Positions 1 to 9,859 of a stretch of 64,000 nucleotides of DNA are shown here, in pieces. The notes beneath the pieces are model-generated. The model saw only the letters and a program-made list of their open reading frames with translations, had not been told where the DNA came from and made no database searches. This DNA is from AP-15 sp963724435 (GTDB lineage Bacteria; Pseudomonadota; Alphaproteobacteria; ATCC43930; CGMCC-115725), in NCBI GenBank assembly GCA_963724435.1, contig CAVRUN010000001.1, positions 1,494,400-1,558,399 on the forward strand. Reading direction: 5' to 3'. Numbering within the stretch: the first letter of the stretch is position 1; the number at the start of each line of letters is the position of its first letter. A program made the position numbers and the translations under genes.

Positions 1-372
1 GCGGAAAATGCGATCAACGTCGACATGATTGTCCAGAACGTATCGGAAGACGGCCGGGCAGACCTGACATTTACGGTTGCTCGCGTCGATCTTGATCGGG
101 CTATGTCTGTTCTGGAGCAGCGGCGCGACCTTCTAGGGTTCGCGGCATTGAAACCGGATTCCAACGTCGTCAAAGTCTCGGTGATCGGAGTCGGCATGCG
201 CAGCCATGCCGGGGTAGCTCAGCAGATGTTCAAAACGCTGTCCGAAAAAGGGATCAACATTCAGGTGATCTCGACTTCAGAAATCAAGGTCAGCGTGCTG
301 ATCGCCACGGAGTACACTGAGTTAGCGCTACGGGCCTTGCATACGGCTTACGGGCTTGATGCCGAAAAATGA
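1..372 (+). CDS. lysC: Aspartate kinase, C-terminal part (cut by window start)
   Basis: The frame is open from base 1, so this is the 3' end of a longer gene. The visible ~123 residues are the tandem ACT regulatory domains of aspartokinase: VDMIVQN near the start, VSVIGVGMRSHAGVAQQMF in the middle, and INIQVISTSEIKVSVLI at the end. The enzyme phosphorylates aspartate, the first step to lysine, threonine and methionine, and the ACT domains bind the feedback inhibitor. The kinase core lies outside the window. The stop overlaps the next start as ATGA (369-372), so the two genes are probably translationally coupled. Confidence 0.95.
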   Translation, partial: AENAINVDMIVQNVSEDGRADLTFTVARVDLDRAMSVLEQRRDLLGFAALKPDSNVVKVSVIGVGMRSHAGVAQQMFKTLSEKGINIQVISTSEIKVSVLIATEYTELALRALHTAYGLDAEK

Positions 373-1517
373 ACGAGACCGGCGGCCCATCAAGCTACGC
401 GGAGGCCGCGGAGCGCACAGAGGAAGCTGATGGCGGCACCTGCGGGTACCGTGCCCATCTCGACCGGCTCTGGGCGTCCGGACGCGCGATACTCGGAAGT
501 GAGTTCGCCATAATGGGCGGCGCTATGACCTGGGTTTCGGAGCGGAATTTGGTTTCGGCAATCTCAAACGCAGGCGGCTTTGGCGTCATAGCGTCGGGAT
601 CGATGAGTCCCGAACTGCTTTCTACCGAGATTTCGGCGGTTAAAGCACGGACGACGCGGCCTTTCGGTGTCAATCTGATCACGCTTCACCCTCAACTCGA
701 TGAGCTTATCGAAACATGCGCGGAACATCGGATCGGTCATGTGGTTTTGGCCGGTGGATTGCCGACCTCTGCGGCAATGCGACGTATCAAGGCCAGTGGA
801 GCGCGGGTTTTCTGCTTTGCCCCTGCGATCGGCTTGGCCCGCAAGCTCGTGCGAATGGGGGCCGACGCCATTGTGATCGAGGGCAACGAAGCCGGTGGTC
901 ACGTCGGTCCGGTCTCGACTGGCGTCTTGGCGCAAGAGATCCTGCCAGGTTTATCGGAAGTTCCGGTGTTCGTTGCCGGCGGCATCGGCCGCGGCGAAGC
1001 AGTGCTGGCGTACTTGGAAATGGGCGCCGCAGGCGTCCAGCTTGGGACGCGCTTTGTGTGCGCTAGGGAATCAATAGCGCACCCTCGGTTCAAGCAAGCT
1101 TTCATCCGCGCATCTGCTCGTGACGCAGTAACTTCTCCGCAGCTCGATCCGCGTTTCCCAGTAATTCCGGTGCGTGCGTTGGCAAATCCGGCGAGCGCAC
1201 GCTTTCTGGCCCTGCAGCGTGAAGTAATCGCGCGGTTTATGTCGGGCGAACTGACACAGAAGGCAGCCCAGCTGGAAATTGAGCATTTTTGGGCGGGTGC
1301 ACTGCGTCGCGCCGTGATTGACGGCGACATCGAATCTGGCTCGCTGATGGCTGGTCAAAGCGTCGGCCTTGTTACCCGCGAGCAGACCATTGGGGAGATA
1401 TTCGAAGAACTCATCGGCCAAGCAGTCGCTGTATTGAGGAAGCGGGGAGAGGACGGGACCGGATCCGCCTGGCCCTTCCCTGAGGACCTGTCCGACGGAT
1501 GGCGTGGCCGCGGATGA
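369..1517 (+). CDS. Nitronate monooxygenase / 2-nitropropane dioxygenase-like FMN protein
   Basis: A 382-residue TIM-barrel FMN protein of the nitronate monooxygenase (NPD) family. Visible family features are the early MGGAMTWVSERNLVSAISNAGG segment (glycine-rich FMN site), the EGNEAGGHVG motif with the conserved active-site histidine near residue 181, FVAGGIGRG in the phosphate-binding region, and GAAGVQLGTRFV. The family oxidises alkyl nitronates or, in FabK-like members, reduces enoyl thioesters, so the substrate is not fixed by sequence. The first 35 residues look variable. It overlaps both neighbours as ATGA, so it is cotranscribed with lysC and ptsP, an unusual place for this family. 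Confidence 0.85.
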   Translation: MNETGGPSSYAEAAERTEEADGGTCGYRAHLDRLWASGRAILGSEFAIMGGAMTWVSERNLVSAISNAGGFGVIASGSMSPELLSTEISAVKARTTRPFGVNLITLHPQLDELIETCAEHRIGHVVLAGGLPTSAAMRRIKASGARVFCFAPAIGLARKLVRMGADAIVIEGNEAGGHVGPVSTGVLAQEILPGLSEVPVFVAGGIGRGEAVLAYLEMGAAGVQLGTRFVCARESIAHPRFKQAFIRASARDAVTSPQLDPRFPVIPVRALANPASARFLALQREVIARFMSGELTQKAAQLEIEHFWAGALRRAVIDGDIESGSLMAGQSVGLVTREQTIGEIFEELIGQAVAVLRKRGEDGTGSAWPFPEDLSDGWRGRG

Positions 1518-3787
1518 GCGAAGCTTTAAGCATCGTCAGCGGACCGAGACGGCTACTCCGCCGGTTGCGCGACACCATGGCCGGTTCGGGTACCGCCCAG
1601 GAACGATTGGATCGGATTGTCCGGATTGTAGCCGGGGAAATGGATGCTGAAGTATGCTCAGCCTACATTATGCGCGCCGGCGAGGTGCTCGAACTTTTCG
1701 CCACCGAGGGGTTGCGTTCAGAAGCGATCCATCACACAAGGCTGCGTGTCGGGGAGGGACTCGTCGGGTTAATCGCTGCTACCGCAACACCACTGGCGCT
1801 CGCTGATGCGCGCGCGCATCCCGATTTTGCTTATCGGCCCGAAACCGGTGAAGAAATATATCAATCGCTGATGGGGGTGCCAATCCTCCGGGGGGGCCGA
1901 GTAATCGGTGTGCTCGCGGTGCAGAACCGCACGCTTCGGCATTATGGCGAAGACGAGATCGAAATTCTGCAGACGATTGCTATGATCGTTGCGGAACTGG
2001 TTGCGAGTGGCGAACTCGTCAACCCCCTCGAGATCGCCGAGAGCCGTTCCGGAGGCAGCTTGCCGGTTAGACTTACGGGGATCCGGCTCAACCCGGGGTT
2101 GGCAATCGGCCCGGTCGTTCTGCATGAACCGCGAGCCCGCATCCGCCAAGTCGTTGCCGAAGACGTTACGGCCGAAATCGAGCGTCTGCGCGATGCGGTC
2201 GCGGCAATGCGCGACGCTATCGACCAACTGGTTGCGGCAAGTGGCGGCCTCGGGGCGGGAGAGCATCGCGACATTCTTGAGACCTATCGGATGTTCGCCG
2301 CGGACCGCGGATGGGTAGCTCGCATCGCCGATGCCGTTCGCAGTGGCTTAACCGCCGAAGCGGCGGTGCAGCGGATCCGAGACGAGACCAGCCGGCGCAT
2401 GTCTCAGGCAAGCGATCCTTACCTGCGCGAGCGGCTAGTCGATTTGGAGGATCTCGCCAATCGTCTTCAGCGCCATCTATCGGAACGGTCCCCGGACGCG
2501 TTGCTCGCGGAACTGCCGGAGAAATTCATCCTGGTTGCCCGGGCAATGGGCCCAGCCGAACTAATGGATTACTTGAGCCGGGGGATCACCGGCTTGGTAC
2601 TTGAACAAGGCTCACCAACGGCGCACGTCGCGATTGTCGCCCGAGCTCTCGAGATCCCGGTGGTTGGCCGGGTCGATCACGCAACAACTCGAATCGAGGC
2701 TGGCGATATTGTGATCGTCGACGGCGATCATGCCCAAGTCCTGATCCGCCCCAGCGAAGACATTCGGCAGTTGACGTTAGCAGCGATCGACTTGCGGACA
2801 CAAAAGCGCGTGTTCTATGCGACGCTACGCGGCAGCCCGGCCGCCACCCGCGATGGGGTTGCGATTAAGCTCATGCTGAATGCCGGGTTGCTAATGGATA
2901 TGGCCCAATTGACCTCCACCGGGGCCCAAGGCATCGGACTTTTTCGCACCGAGCTGCCATTGATGGTGCGCGACACCTTTCCAGAGGTCGATGACCAGAC
3001 CGAGTTCTACCGCCGCGTTTTCGAGCAGGCGGGTGAGCGCCCCGTGGTCTTCCGGACGCTCGATATCGGCGGGGACAAACTGCTGCCCTACCTCTTCCAC
3101 GCCGCGGAGGATAATCCCGCGATGGGCTGGCGAGCAATTCGGATCGGGCTCGATAGGCCGGCTATGCTGCGCGAACAATTGCGCGCTCTTATCAGGGCCG
3201 CCGAAGGTCGGCAGTTGTTCGTAAAATTTCCGATGATTGCCGAGCTTCCGGAACTCGAACGCGCCCGCAGCCTCCTCGATTTGGAACTTCAGCGAGCCGC
3301 CGAGGAAGGACGAGTACCGCCGGCGTCCGTCAAAGTCGGCGTAATGATCGAGGTGCCTGCGCTCTTGTGGCAGCTCCCAAGCCTCTGCAAGCGGGTCGAT
3401 TTCCTATCGATCGGAACGAACGACCTATTGCAATTTTTATTCGCTTGCGATCGTGCCAATCCGCGCCTGGTTGACCGCTACGACGCATTATCGGCGCCGA
3501 TTTTGAAGCTGTTGCGCGAGATTATAGCGGAAGCGGATGCTGCCTCAATTCCTCTTAGCATGTGCGGAGAGATGGCGGGAAATCCGATCGAAGCGATGGT
3601 TTTGATCGCCCTTGGATTCCGCACTTTGTCGATGGCGGCCTCCGCGATCGGCCCAGTCAAGGCGATGATCAGAACCCTGGACGTCTCGGCGTTCGCGGAT
3701 TATGTCAACGAAATCGGTGCGCGACCTGACCATTCGCTCAAATCAAAATTCGAGGCGTTCGCCCGTGATCATTGTATTAACTTGTAA
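1514..3787 (+). CDS. ptsP: Phosphoenolpyruvate-protein phosphotransferase PtsP (enzyme I-Ntr) with GAF domain
   Basis: About 757 residues. An N-terminal GAF domain (~20-165) is followed by the enzyme I N-terminal region, the phosphohistidine domain (SPTAHVAIVARA, phospho-His about residue 371) and the C-terminal PEP-binding barrel (FRTLDIGGDKLLPYL, IGTNDLLQF, MCGEMAGNP). It takes phosphate from PEP and starts the nitrogen-PTS relay to NPr and EIIA-Ntr, a regulatory rather than sugar-transport chain. The GAF domain typically senses nitrogen status through glutamine. I chose the ATG at 1514 because it forms an ATGA overlap with the upstream stop. An in-frame ATG at 1499 would add five residues. 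Confidence 0.95.
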   Translation: MSEALSIVSGPRRLLRRLRDTMAGSGTAQERLDRIVRIVAGEMDAEVCSAYIMRAGEVLELFATEGLRSEAIHHTRLRVGEGLVGLIAATATPLALADARAHPDFAYRPETGEEIYQSLMGVPILRGGRVIGVLAVQNRTLRHYGEDEIEILQTIAMIVAELVASGELVNPLEIAESRSGGSLPVRLTGIRLNPGLAIGPVVLHEPRARIRQVVAEDVTAEIERLRDAVAAMRDAIDQLVAASGGLGAGEHRDILETYRMFAADRGWVARIADAVRSGLTAEAAVQRIRDETSRRMSQASDPYLRERLVDLEDLANRLQRHLSERSPDALLAELPEKFILVARAMGPAELMDYLSRGITGLVLEQGSPTAHVAIVARALEIPVVGRVDHATTRIEAGDIVIVDGDHAQVLIRPSEDIRQLTLAAIDLRTQKRVFYATLRGSPAATRDGVAIKLMLNAGLLMDMAQLTSTGAQGIGLFRTELPLMVRDTFPEVDDQTEFYRRVFEQAGERPVVFRTLDIGGDKLLPYLFHAAEDNPAMGWRAIRIGLDRPAMLREQLRALIRAAEGRQLFVKFPMIAELPELERARSLLDLELQRAAEEGRVPPASVKVGVMIEVPALLWQLPSLCKRVDFLSIGTNDLLQFLFACDRANPRLVDRYDALSAPILKLLREIIAEADAASIPLSMCGEMAGNPIEAMVLIALGFRTLSMAASAIGPVKAMIRTLDVSAFADYVNEIGARPDHSLKSKFEAFARDHCINL

Positions 3788-3961
3788 ACTGGAGATGTAA
3801 CGTTAACCCAAGCCATAATCTTACTGTAAACTTAAGGTTGCATGCAGTGATCAGGTTGCCCAAAGAAAGCTGACAGATGTGCGTTTCACCTCTGGATAAA
3901 ACCCTCGATGATTGGATAGCAGCACTCTCTTTGCTATTGCGTACGGGAAGAAGTTGAGACG

Positions 3962-5158
3962 ATGGCACGGTTCCAGCGGGTCAGATCTTCTTTCGTAGAC
4001 GATGAGCCAGAATCGCCCGCTGCATTTGCGCCCGAGGATGAATCCGTCGGGGAATTGTTGCGGCGACAGCGCACGGAAATGGGGCTTGATTTGCTGGAAG
4101 TTGCGGCGGCGCTGAAGATCAAACCGGCGTATCTCGCAGCGATCGAAGGAGGGCGCCTCGGCCAGCTTCCCGGCGCGCCATATGCCGTCGGGTTTGTACG
4201 ATCGTACAGTGACTATCTCCGGCTTGACACTGTGGAAATCTTACGACGCTTCAAACTTGAAGCAGCCGGGCTCGACGCCAAACCTGACCTCACCTTCCCA
4301 ATGCCCCTCGGTGAGCGCAGCGTGCCGGCCGGCAGGATCATGATCGTCGCCGTAATATTAGCCATCTGCGGCTATGGCGGTTGGTACTACATCTCTACAG
4401 TGGATCGAAGTATGCCTGAGAGAACCGCCGAGGTGCCGGCGGAACTGGTGGGAGCAAGAACGGAGCCGGGTTCCGCGTCGAAATCGCCGCCAGCCAAACC
4501 TGCCGAAAACCTCGCTCAAACCCGCGAGCCAGTTGCCCCGACAAACGCTCCTGGATCAACGGAGGGAATTGTTACGCCGATCGAAACATCCCCCAAAGCT
4601 GACCCGTCGGCAACTCCGTCAGCTTCGCAGGCAGAAGTAGGCCCGTCGGCAATCTCACCGGCTGCCACCTCTTCCAACGCTCTTCCCGCGACCACCTTGG
4701 CGTCGACAGGCCTCTCCGCCGCCGAGTTGTCGACCGGCGAAGCCCGCCCTCAAACGGAAGCCGCCCCAGCAGCGGTAACGGAAGACACGCGACCAGCCCC
4801 AAGTACAATCGCCTCGACCCAGCCTGTCGTTGCGCCCAGCTCGCCGCCTAACCTCTCCGCTGCATCCGCAGAGGCCGGTGTTGATCAGCCTTCCCGGATT
4901 ACACTGCGTGCGAATGCCACTAGTTGGATTCAGGTTCGGGCCCCAGATCAATCGGTTCTGTTCACTGGGTTCCTCAAACCAGGGGATATTTACCGGGTGC
5001 CCGATCGACCGGGCTTATCGATGCGAGCCGGCAACGCAGGGGGGCTTGACGTTCTGGTGGACGGAAAGGCTGCGCCCGCGCTCGGTCCGTCCGGCGCTGT
5101 CCGTAACGTGTCGCTCAATCCCCAATTGCTAATGGCCCAGGATTCGGCGCCCAATTGA
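3962..5158 (+). CDS. RodZ-like membrane protein (XRE helix-turn-helix plus DUF4115)
   Basis: 398 residues with the RodZ-type architecture. An N-terminal cytoplasmic helix-turn-helix (~28-95; GELLRRQRTEMGLDLLEVA) is followed by one membrane span (~123-143; IMIVAVILAICGYGGWYYIS), a long Pro/Ala/Ser/Thr-rich periplasmic linker (~150-300), and a C-terminal DUF4115 domain (ITLRANATSWIQVRAPD, FLKPGDIYRVP, GLDVLVDG). RodZ links MreB filaments to the elongasome and supports rod shape. Its position just upstream of ispG is common in alphaproteobacteria. The linker is low-complexity, so length comparisons mean little. A weak GAGA ribosome site precedes the ATG. Confidence 0.85.
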   Translation: MARFQRVRSSFVDDEPESPAAFAPEDESVGELLRRQRTEMGLDLLEVAAALKIKPAYLAAIEGGRLGQLPGAPYAVGFVRSYSDYLRLDTVEILRRFKLEAAGLDAKPDLTFPMPLGERSVPAGRIMIVAVILAICGYGGWYYISTVDRSMPERTAEVPAELVGARTEPGSASKSPPAKPAENLAQTREPVAPTNAPGSTEGIVTPIETSPKADPSATPSASQAEVGPSAISPAATSSNALPATTLASTGLSAAELSTGEARPQTEAAPAAVTEDTRPAPSTIASTQPVVAPSSPPNLSAASAEAGVDQPSRITLRANATSWIQVRAPDQSVLFTGFLKPGDIYRVPDRPGLSMRAGNAGGLDVLVDGKAAPALGPSGAVRNVSLNPQLLMAQDSAPN

Positions 5159-5237
5159 GCTCCGGTGCCCGCAGCCGCGTCTTTTTCGCGCCGTGCGAAC
5201 ACTCTATATCCCCACAAGAACCAGTGCGAGGTTGAGT

Positions 5238-6371
5238 ATGAGCGTCAGGCCCTACCGTGACATTGATCGCCGCAAGTGCCGCAAGATTTACGTCGGCAAG
5301 GTGCCGGTGGGCGGTGACTCCCCAATTACTGTACAGTCCATGACCAATACGGTCACCAGCGATGTAAAAGCGACAATCGCCCAAGTCCAGGCTCTTGAGC
5401 AGGCCGGCGCCGATATTGTGCGCGTTTCCTGCCCAGACTGGGATTCAGCGCTAGCACTCAAGGAAATCGTGCGTCATACGACAGTGCCGATCGTCGCCGA
5501 TATTCACTTTCATTATAAGCGGGCAATCGAGGCCGCTGAAAGTGGCGCCGCCTGCCTGCGCATCAATCCTGGCAACATCGGATCAGCGGCGCGAGTGCGA
5601 GATGTGATCAAAGCCGCAAAGGATCATGGCTGCTCGATGCGCATCGGCGTCAATGCCGGGTCGCTCGAACGCGACCTGCTGGAGCGATTTGGCGAGCCTT
5701 GCCCCGAGGCCATGGTCGAGAGCGCCCTGACCCACGCCAAGATTTTAGAAGACAATGATTTTTTTGAGTTCAAGATTTCGTGTAAGGCCTCCGACGTATT
5801 TCTTGCTGTGGCCGCTTATCAACAGCTCGCCGAAGCTTGCGATTACCCGCTCCACCTCGGGATAACCGAAGCCGGAGGCTTGCGCAGCGGCACTATCAAA
5901 TCGTCGATTGGCCTTGGCATGCTGCTCTGGTCCGGAATTGGCGATACAATCCGCATATCGCTATCGGCAGATCCGGTCGAAGAGGTGAAAGCCGGCTTTG
6001 AAATCCTCAAATCGCTTAATTTGCGTCGTCGCGGTGTGACTGTGATCTCGTGCCCGTCCTGCGCACGGCAACAATTTGAGGTTATAAAGACAGTCGAGCG
6101 GCTGGAGGAACGACTAGCACATATCACGACGCCATTGACGGTATCGGTAATCGGGTGCGTTGTGAATGGTCCCGGTGAGGCTCGTGAGACGGATATCGGT
6201 TTCACCGGGGGCGGCAACGGCACTCATCAAGTTTATTTAAGCGGCGTCACCGACCATCGGCTTAAAGATGCAGATATTGTTGATCATCTAGTCGAGCTTG
6301 TGGAGAAAAAAGTAGCCGAAATTGAAGCTCAGAGGATGGCATCCGAGCCAGTCCTAGAACCAGCTAAGTGA
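5238..6371 (+). CDS. ispG: 4-hydroxy-3-methylbut-2-enyl diphosphate synthase (flavodoxin type)
   Basis: 377 residues from the ATG at 5238, which follows a GAGG ribosome site. The in-frame ATG at 5193 would add 15 non-family residues. Family signatures are VQSMTNT near the start, CLRINPGNIG, MRIGVNAGSL, and the three cysteines that hold the 4Fe-4S cluster: two in SCPSCARQQ and one in GCVVNGPGEA. The enzyme makes HMBPP from MEcPP in the methylerythritol phosphate isoprenoid pathway. Length and motifs match a full-length bacterial enzyme. Confidence 0.97.
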   Translation: MSVRPYRDIDRRKCRKIYVGKVPVGGDSPITVQSMTNTVTSDVKATIAQVQALEQAGADIVRVSCPDWDSALALKEIVRHTTVPIVADIHFHYKRAIEAAESGAACLRINPGNIGSAARVRDVIKAAKDHGCSMRIGVNAGSLERDLLERFGEPCPEAMVESALTHAKILEDNDFFEFKISCKASDVFLAVAAYQQLAEACDYPLHLGITEAGGLRSGTIKSSIGLGMLLWSGIGDTIRISLSADPVEEVKAGFEILKSLNLRRRGVTVISCPSCARQQFEVIKTVERLEERLAHITTPLTVSVIGCVVNGPGEARETDIGFTGGGNGTHQVYLSGVTDHRLKDADIVDHLVELVEKKVAEIEAQRMASEPVLEPAK

Positions 6372-6460
6372 ATCCACACGGAACGAACTCTGTCCTGCAT
6401 ACCTCAAAGTGAACTCACACCTAACCCGTCCAAGCGCAGATAGATTTTTGGAGTATTAGG

Positions 6461-7708
6461 ATGCCGCTCCTGCAGCCGGTGCGCGGCACCCAGGACCTTC
6501 TGCCCGAGGCGATGCGTCGTCATCGGCAGGTCAAAGAAGCGGCCCGAATGACTGCGGAACTCTACGGATTTGCGGAGATCGCGACGCCGATTTTTGAATT
6601 TACCGATGTATTCGCCCGTCCGATTGGTGAAGGCACGGATATCGTCTCAAAGGAGATGTACACGTTCGAGGATCGGGGTGGCGAAGAGATCACATTAAGG
6701 CCCGAGAATACCGCGGGTGTTGTGCGCTCGATACTCTCGAATGGACTGGTTCAGAGCGCCCCACTCAAATTCTTTTACGAAGGCCCGATGTTCCGATACG
6801 AGCGGCCGCAGAAAGGAAGATTTCGCCAGTTCCATCAAATAGGCGTCGAACTGATTGGTGTGGCGCAGCCGCAGGCCGATATCGAGGTAATCGCCCTCGG
6901 CTGTCGCGTGCTCCGCGCTCTCGGCATCGAGAACCGCACTGTCCTGGAAATCAACACGCTTGGCGACCCTGAAAGCCGTGCCGAGTACCGCCACGCACTC
7001 ACCGCGTACTTTTCGGCCCGTGTCTCGGAGTTGTCCCAGGATAGCCTTCGGCGACTTGAACGCAACCCATTGCGCATCCTCGACTCGAAGGACGAGCGCG
7101 ATACCCGCGTCGCGGCCAACGCGCCATCTTTCGCCGAATACCTGACCGCCGAGTCACAAGATTTTTTCGCCAGGGTTCGCGACGGGTTGGACGCCTTGGA
7201 CATTCGTTACCAAATTAACCCTCGTCTTGTGCGCGGGCTTGATTACTACACGCACACTGCCTTCGAGTTTGTAACATCCGACCTCGGCGCGCAGGGCACG
7301 GTCATGGGCGGCGGGCGTTATGACGGTTTGGTTGAGCTGATGGGTGGTCCCGCACTGCCCGGGGTCGGCTGGGCCGCCGGCATCGAACGGCTGGCCATGC
7401 TGATCGAGGAGCCGCCAACGCCGACACGGCCGGTCGCGGTAATCCCGATCGGCGAAGCGGGTGAGCGGATTGCGGCAAAAATCGCGGAGGGGCTTCGGTC
7501 GGCCGGCTACGTTGTTGACCTCGGATATTCGGGCAATCTTGCGCGGCGCATGCGGCGCGCAAACAGGGTCAATGCTCGCGCAGCAGTGCTTATCGGCGAG
7601 AATGAAATCGCGCATGGCATGGCAACATTGCGCGATTTCGACAGCGGAGCGCAGCATGGCGTGGCGGTTACCGAGCTGCCGACTAAGCTTGCGGCGTTGA
7701 TGGGTTGA
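6461..7708 (+). CDS. hisS: Histidyl-tRNA synthetase
   Basis: 415 residues, normal for a bacterial class II histidyl-tRNA synthetase. Motif 2 is FYEGPMFRYERPQKGRFRQF. The histidine-specific loop RGLDYYTHTAFEF binds the substrate, and motif 3 is in GVGWAAGIERL. The C-terminal ~90 residues form the anticodon-binding domain (PVAVIPIGE, GYVVDLGYSG). The start is supported by GGAG about 9 bases upstream. It charges tRNA-His in the cytoplasm and lies in a run of translation genes with prfA and prmC. Confidence 0.97.
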   Translation: MPLLQPVRGTQDLLPEAMRRHRQVKEAARMTAELYGFAEIATPIFEFTDVFARPIGEGTDIVSKEMYTFEDRGGEEITLRPENTAGVVRSILSNGLVQSAPLKFFYEGPMFRYERPQKGRFRQFHQIGVELIGVAQPQADIEVIALGCRVLRALGIENRTVLEINTLGDPESRAEYRHALTAYFSARVSELSQDSLRRLERNPLRILDSKDERDTRVAANAPSFAEYLTAESQDFFARVRDGLDALDIRYQINPRLVRGLDYYTHTAFEFVTSDLGAQGTVMGGGRYDGLVELMGGPALPGVGWAAGIERLAMLIEEPPTPTRPVAVIPIGEAGERIAAKIAEGLRSAGYVVDLGYSGNLARRMRRANRVNARAAVLIGENEIAHGMATLRDFDSGAQHGVAVTELPTKLAALMG

Positions 7709-7718
7709 GGCTGGCCGT

Positions 7719-8798
7719 ATGGAAGCCGGCATCGAATCGCGGCTGCAGCTGCTGCTACGTCGGCACGCTGAATTGAGCGCCGCACTGAGCGGCAGCGGCC
7801 TGGGCGGCGCCGAATTCGCCAAACTCTCGAAAGAGTTCAGCGAGCTCACCCCTATAGTCGAAGAACTGGGCGCGCTTGACCGAGCCAGGCAGGAGATTAC
7901 CTCACTCAGTGAGATGGCGCGATCAGCAGACGATCCGGACCTGAAAGCGCTGGCGGAGGAGGAACTGCACGAATTGCGGCAGCAGCTCCCCGACCTTGAA
8001 AACAAAGTGAAGCTGAGCTTGCTCCCAAAGGATGCCGATGACGAGCGCAATGCCATCCTTGAGGTTCGCGCCGGCACCGGAGGCGAAGAAGCCGCGCTTT
8101 TTGCGGCCGAGTTGTTCCGCATGTACCAGCGATACGCAGCATTGCATGGCTGGCGCTTCGAAGTTCTCGACCTGTCCGAGACGGGGCTCGGGGGGTTTAA
8201 GGAAGCTACGGCCTCGATTGCCGGACGCAATGTCTTCGCCCGGGTGAAATTCGAGTCGGGTGTTCACCGCGTTCAGCGTGTCCCGGAGACCGAGGCGGGC
8301 GGACGGATTCACACCTCCGCAGCTACAGTCGCGGTGTTGCCGGAGGCCGAAGAGGTCGATGTCAAGATTGACGACAAGGACCTGCGCATCGACGTGTTTC
8401 GCGCCAGCGGCCCCGGCGGTCAGTCGGTCAATACGACGGATAGCGCGGTTCGTGTCACCCATCTACCGACAGGGCTGGTTGTCATCCAACAGGATGAGAA
8501 ATCGCAGCACAAAAACAAAGCGCGAGCGATGAAAGTGCTCCGGTCTCGCCTCTATGAAATGGAAAGGCAGGCGCGCGACAGCGCCCGAGCTGCTGAACGG
8601 AAAAGCCAAGTCGGAACTGGCGACAGATCAGAGCGCATCCGGACCTATAACTTTCCGCAAGGGCGGGTTACCGATCATCGAATTAATTTGACGCTTTACA
8701 AGATCGACAAGGTCATGACCGGGGAAGCGCTTGACGAAATCATCGACGCGATCCGCGTCGAGGACCAGGCAACCCGATTGGCGTCCGTGGAGGGCTAA
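7719..8798 (+). CDS. prfA: Peptide chain release factor 1
   Basis: 359 residues, full length. The catalytic GGQ lies in SGPGGQSVNTTDSAVR, where the glutamine is normally methylated by PrmC, encoded immediately downstream. RAGTGGEEAALFA marks domain 1/2 and GRVTDHRIN the C-terminal part. RF1 recognises UAA and UAG stop codons. It begins 10 bases after hisS and ends 7 bases before prmC, so the three are probably one transcript. Confidence 0.97.
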   Translation: MEAGIESRLQLLLRRHAELSAALSGSGLGGAEFAKLSKEFSELTPIVEELGALDRARQEITSLSEMARSADDPDLKALAEEELHELRQQLPDLENKVKLSLLPKDADDERNAILEVRAGTGGEEAALFAAELFRMYQRYAALHGWRFEVLDLSETGLGGFKEATASIAGRNVFARVKFESGVHRVQRVPETEAGGRIHTSAATVAVLPEAEEVDVKIDDKDLRIDVFRASGPGGQSVNTTDSAVRVTHLPTGLVVIQQDEKSQHKNKARAMKVLRSRLYEMERQARDSARAAERKSQVGTGDRSERIRTYNFPQGRVTDHRINLTLYKIDKVMTGEALDEIIDAIRVEDQATRLASVEG

Positions 8799-8805
8799 AA
8801 CACGG

Positions 8806-9660
8806 ATGCCGGCGACCGTAGGGTCGGTGCTTGCGGAGGCGGCTGCAGTCCTGTCCCAGTCGGGCCTTGTTGAGCCGCGGCGCCGAGCCCGGCAGGTAAT
8901 TGGCGGCTCTCTCGGATTAGAGCCGGCCGAATTGCTGCTATATACCGATCGCGTGCTCGATGAGCCCCAGGTCGAACAGCTGCACAGTCATATTGAACGG
9001 CTTGCGGCGGGCGAGCCGCTCAGCCGGATATTGAGCAGGCGCGAGTTTTGGGGGCTCGACTTCGACCTGGTCGCCGAAACTCTGGATCCACGTCCGGAGA
9101 GCGAGACCGTTGTTGAGGCGGTTCTGGCGCGGGTCGATCGAAAATCTTCGCTTCGGCTGCTCGATTTGGGTACCGGGTCGGGGTGTCTGTTACTCGCGCT
9201 GCTGTCAGAATTGCGCATTGCGTTTGGCGTCGGCGTCGATCTATCGCCGCGCGCAGCTGCCGCGGCGCGGCGCAACGCTCAATTGTTGGGTCTGTCCGAG
9301 CGGACCAGTTTTTTTGTGGGTGATTGGGGCAGCGCGCTCTTAGGACGGTTTGATGTTATCGTCGCGAATCCTCCTTACATTGCCACCGCGGCGCTGGCCG
9401 AGTTGCCGCCAGAGGTAGGCGCATACGATCCCACTCTTGCGCTTGACGGGGGCGAAGATGGCCTATGCGCTTATCGTGGGATTGTCACGCGCATCTCTGA
9501 CCTAATGGCGGCGTCAGCGCTAGTTGCGTTGGAGACTGGGACAGGCCAAGCTTCTGCCGTCGCAGCTATCCTCAGCTCCCACGGGCTAGCTATCGAAGCA
9601 ATCGAGCAAGATCTTGCGGGCCATCTACGCTGCCTCGTAGCGCGCCGGCCCCCAGGTTGA
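8806..9660 (+). CDS. prmC: Release factor glutamine N5-methyltransferase
   Basis: 284 residues from the ATG at 8806; a longer reading from 8731 would overlap prfA by 68 bases and add unrelated residues. An N-terminal helical substrate-binding domain precedes a Rossmann methyltransferase domain with the SAM-binding LDLGTGSGCLLLALL and the catalytic NPPY (VANPPYIA). It methylates the GGQ glutamine of RF1 and RF2. The pairing with prfA is conserved across bacteria. Confidence 0.96.
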   Translation: MPATVGSVLAEAAAVLSQSGLVEPRRRARQVIGGSLGLEPAELLLYTDRVLDEPQVEQLHSHIERLAAGEPLSRILSRREFWGLDFDLVAETLDPRPESETVVEAVLARVDRKSSLRLLDLGTGSGCLLLALLSELRIAFGVGVDLSPRAAAAARRNAQLLGLSERTSFFVGDWGSALLGRFDVIVANPPYIATAALAELPPEVGAYDPTLALDGGEDGLCAYRGIVTRISDLMAASALVALETGTGQASAVAAILSSHGLAIEAIEQDLAGHLRCLVARRPPG

Positions 9661-9859
9661 AACCAGAGTCGCCGAACGCTGTCAAAAAAACCTTGGAATA
9701 TGCCACCGTCGCGTCTACGGTGGCCGCTAAGCGAGATTGACGCTGTGCGGGTGCGCGTAAAGGATAACGCGGGACGCCCTGCTGGAGATCGTTGAGGGGA
9801 CGACGAACACTCCGATCGGACTGAAATCCGACAGTATCCACCGTTACTAGATAGGTGTC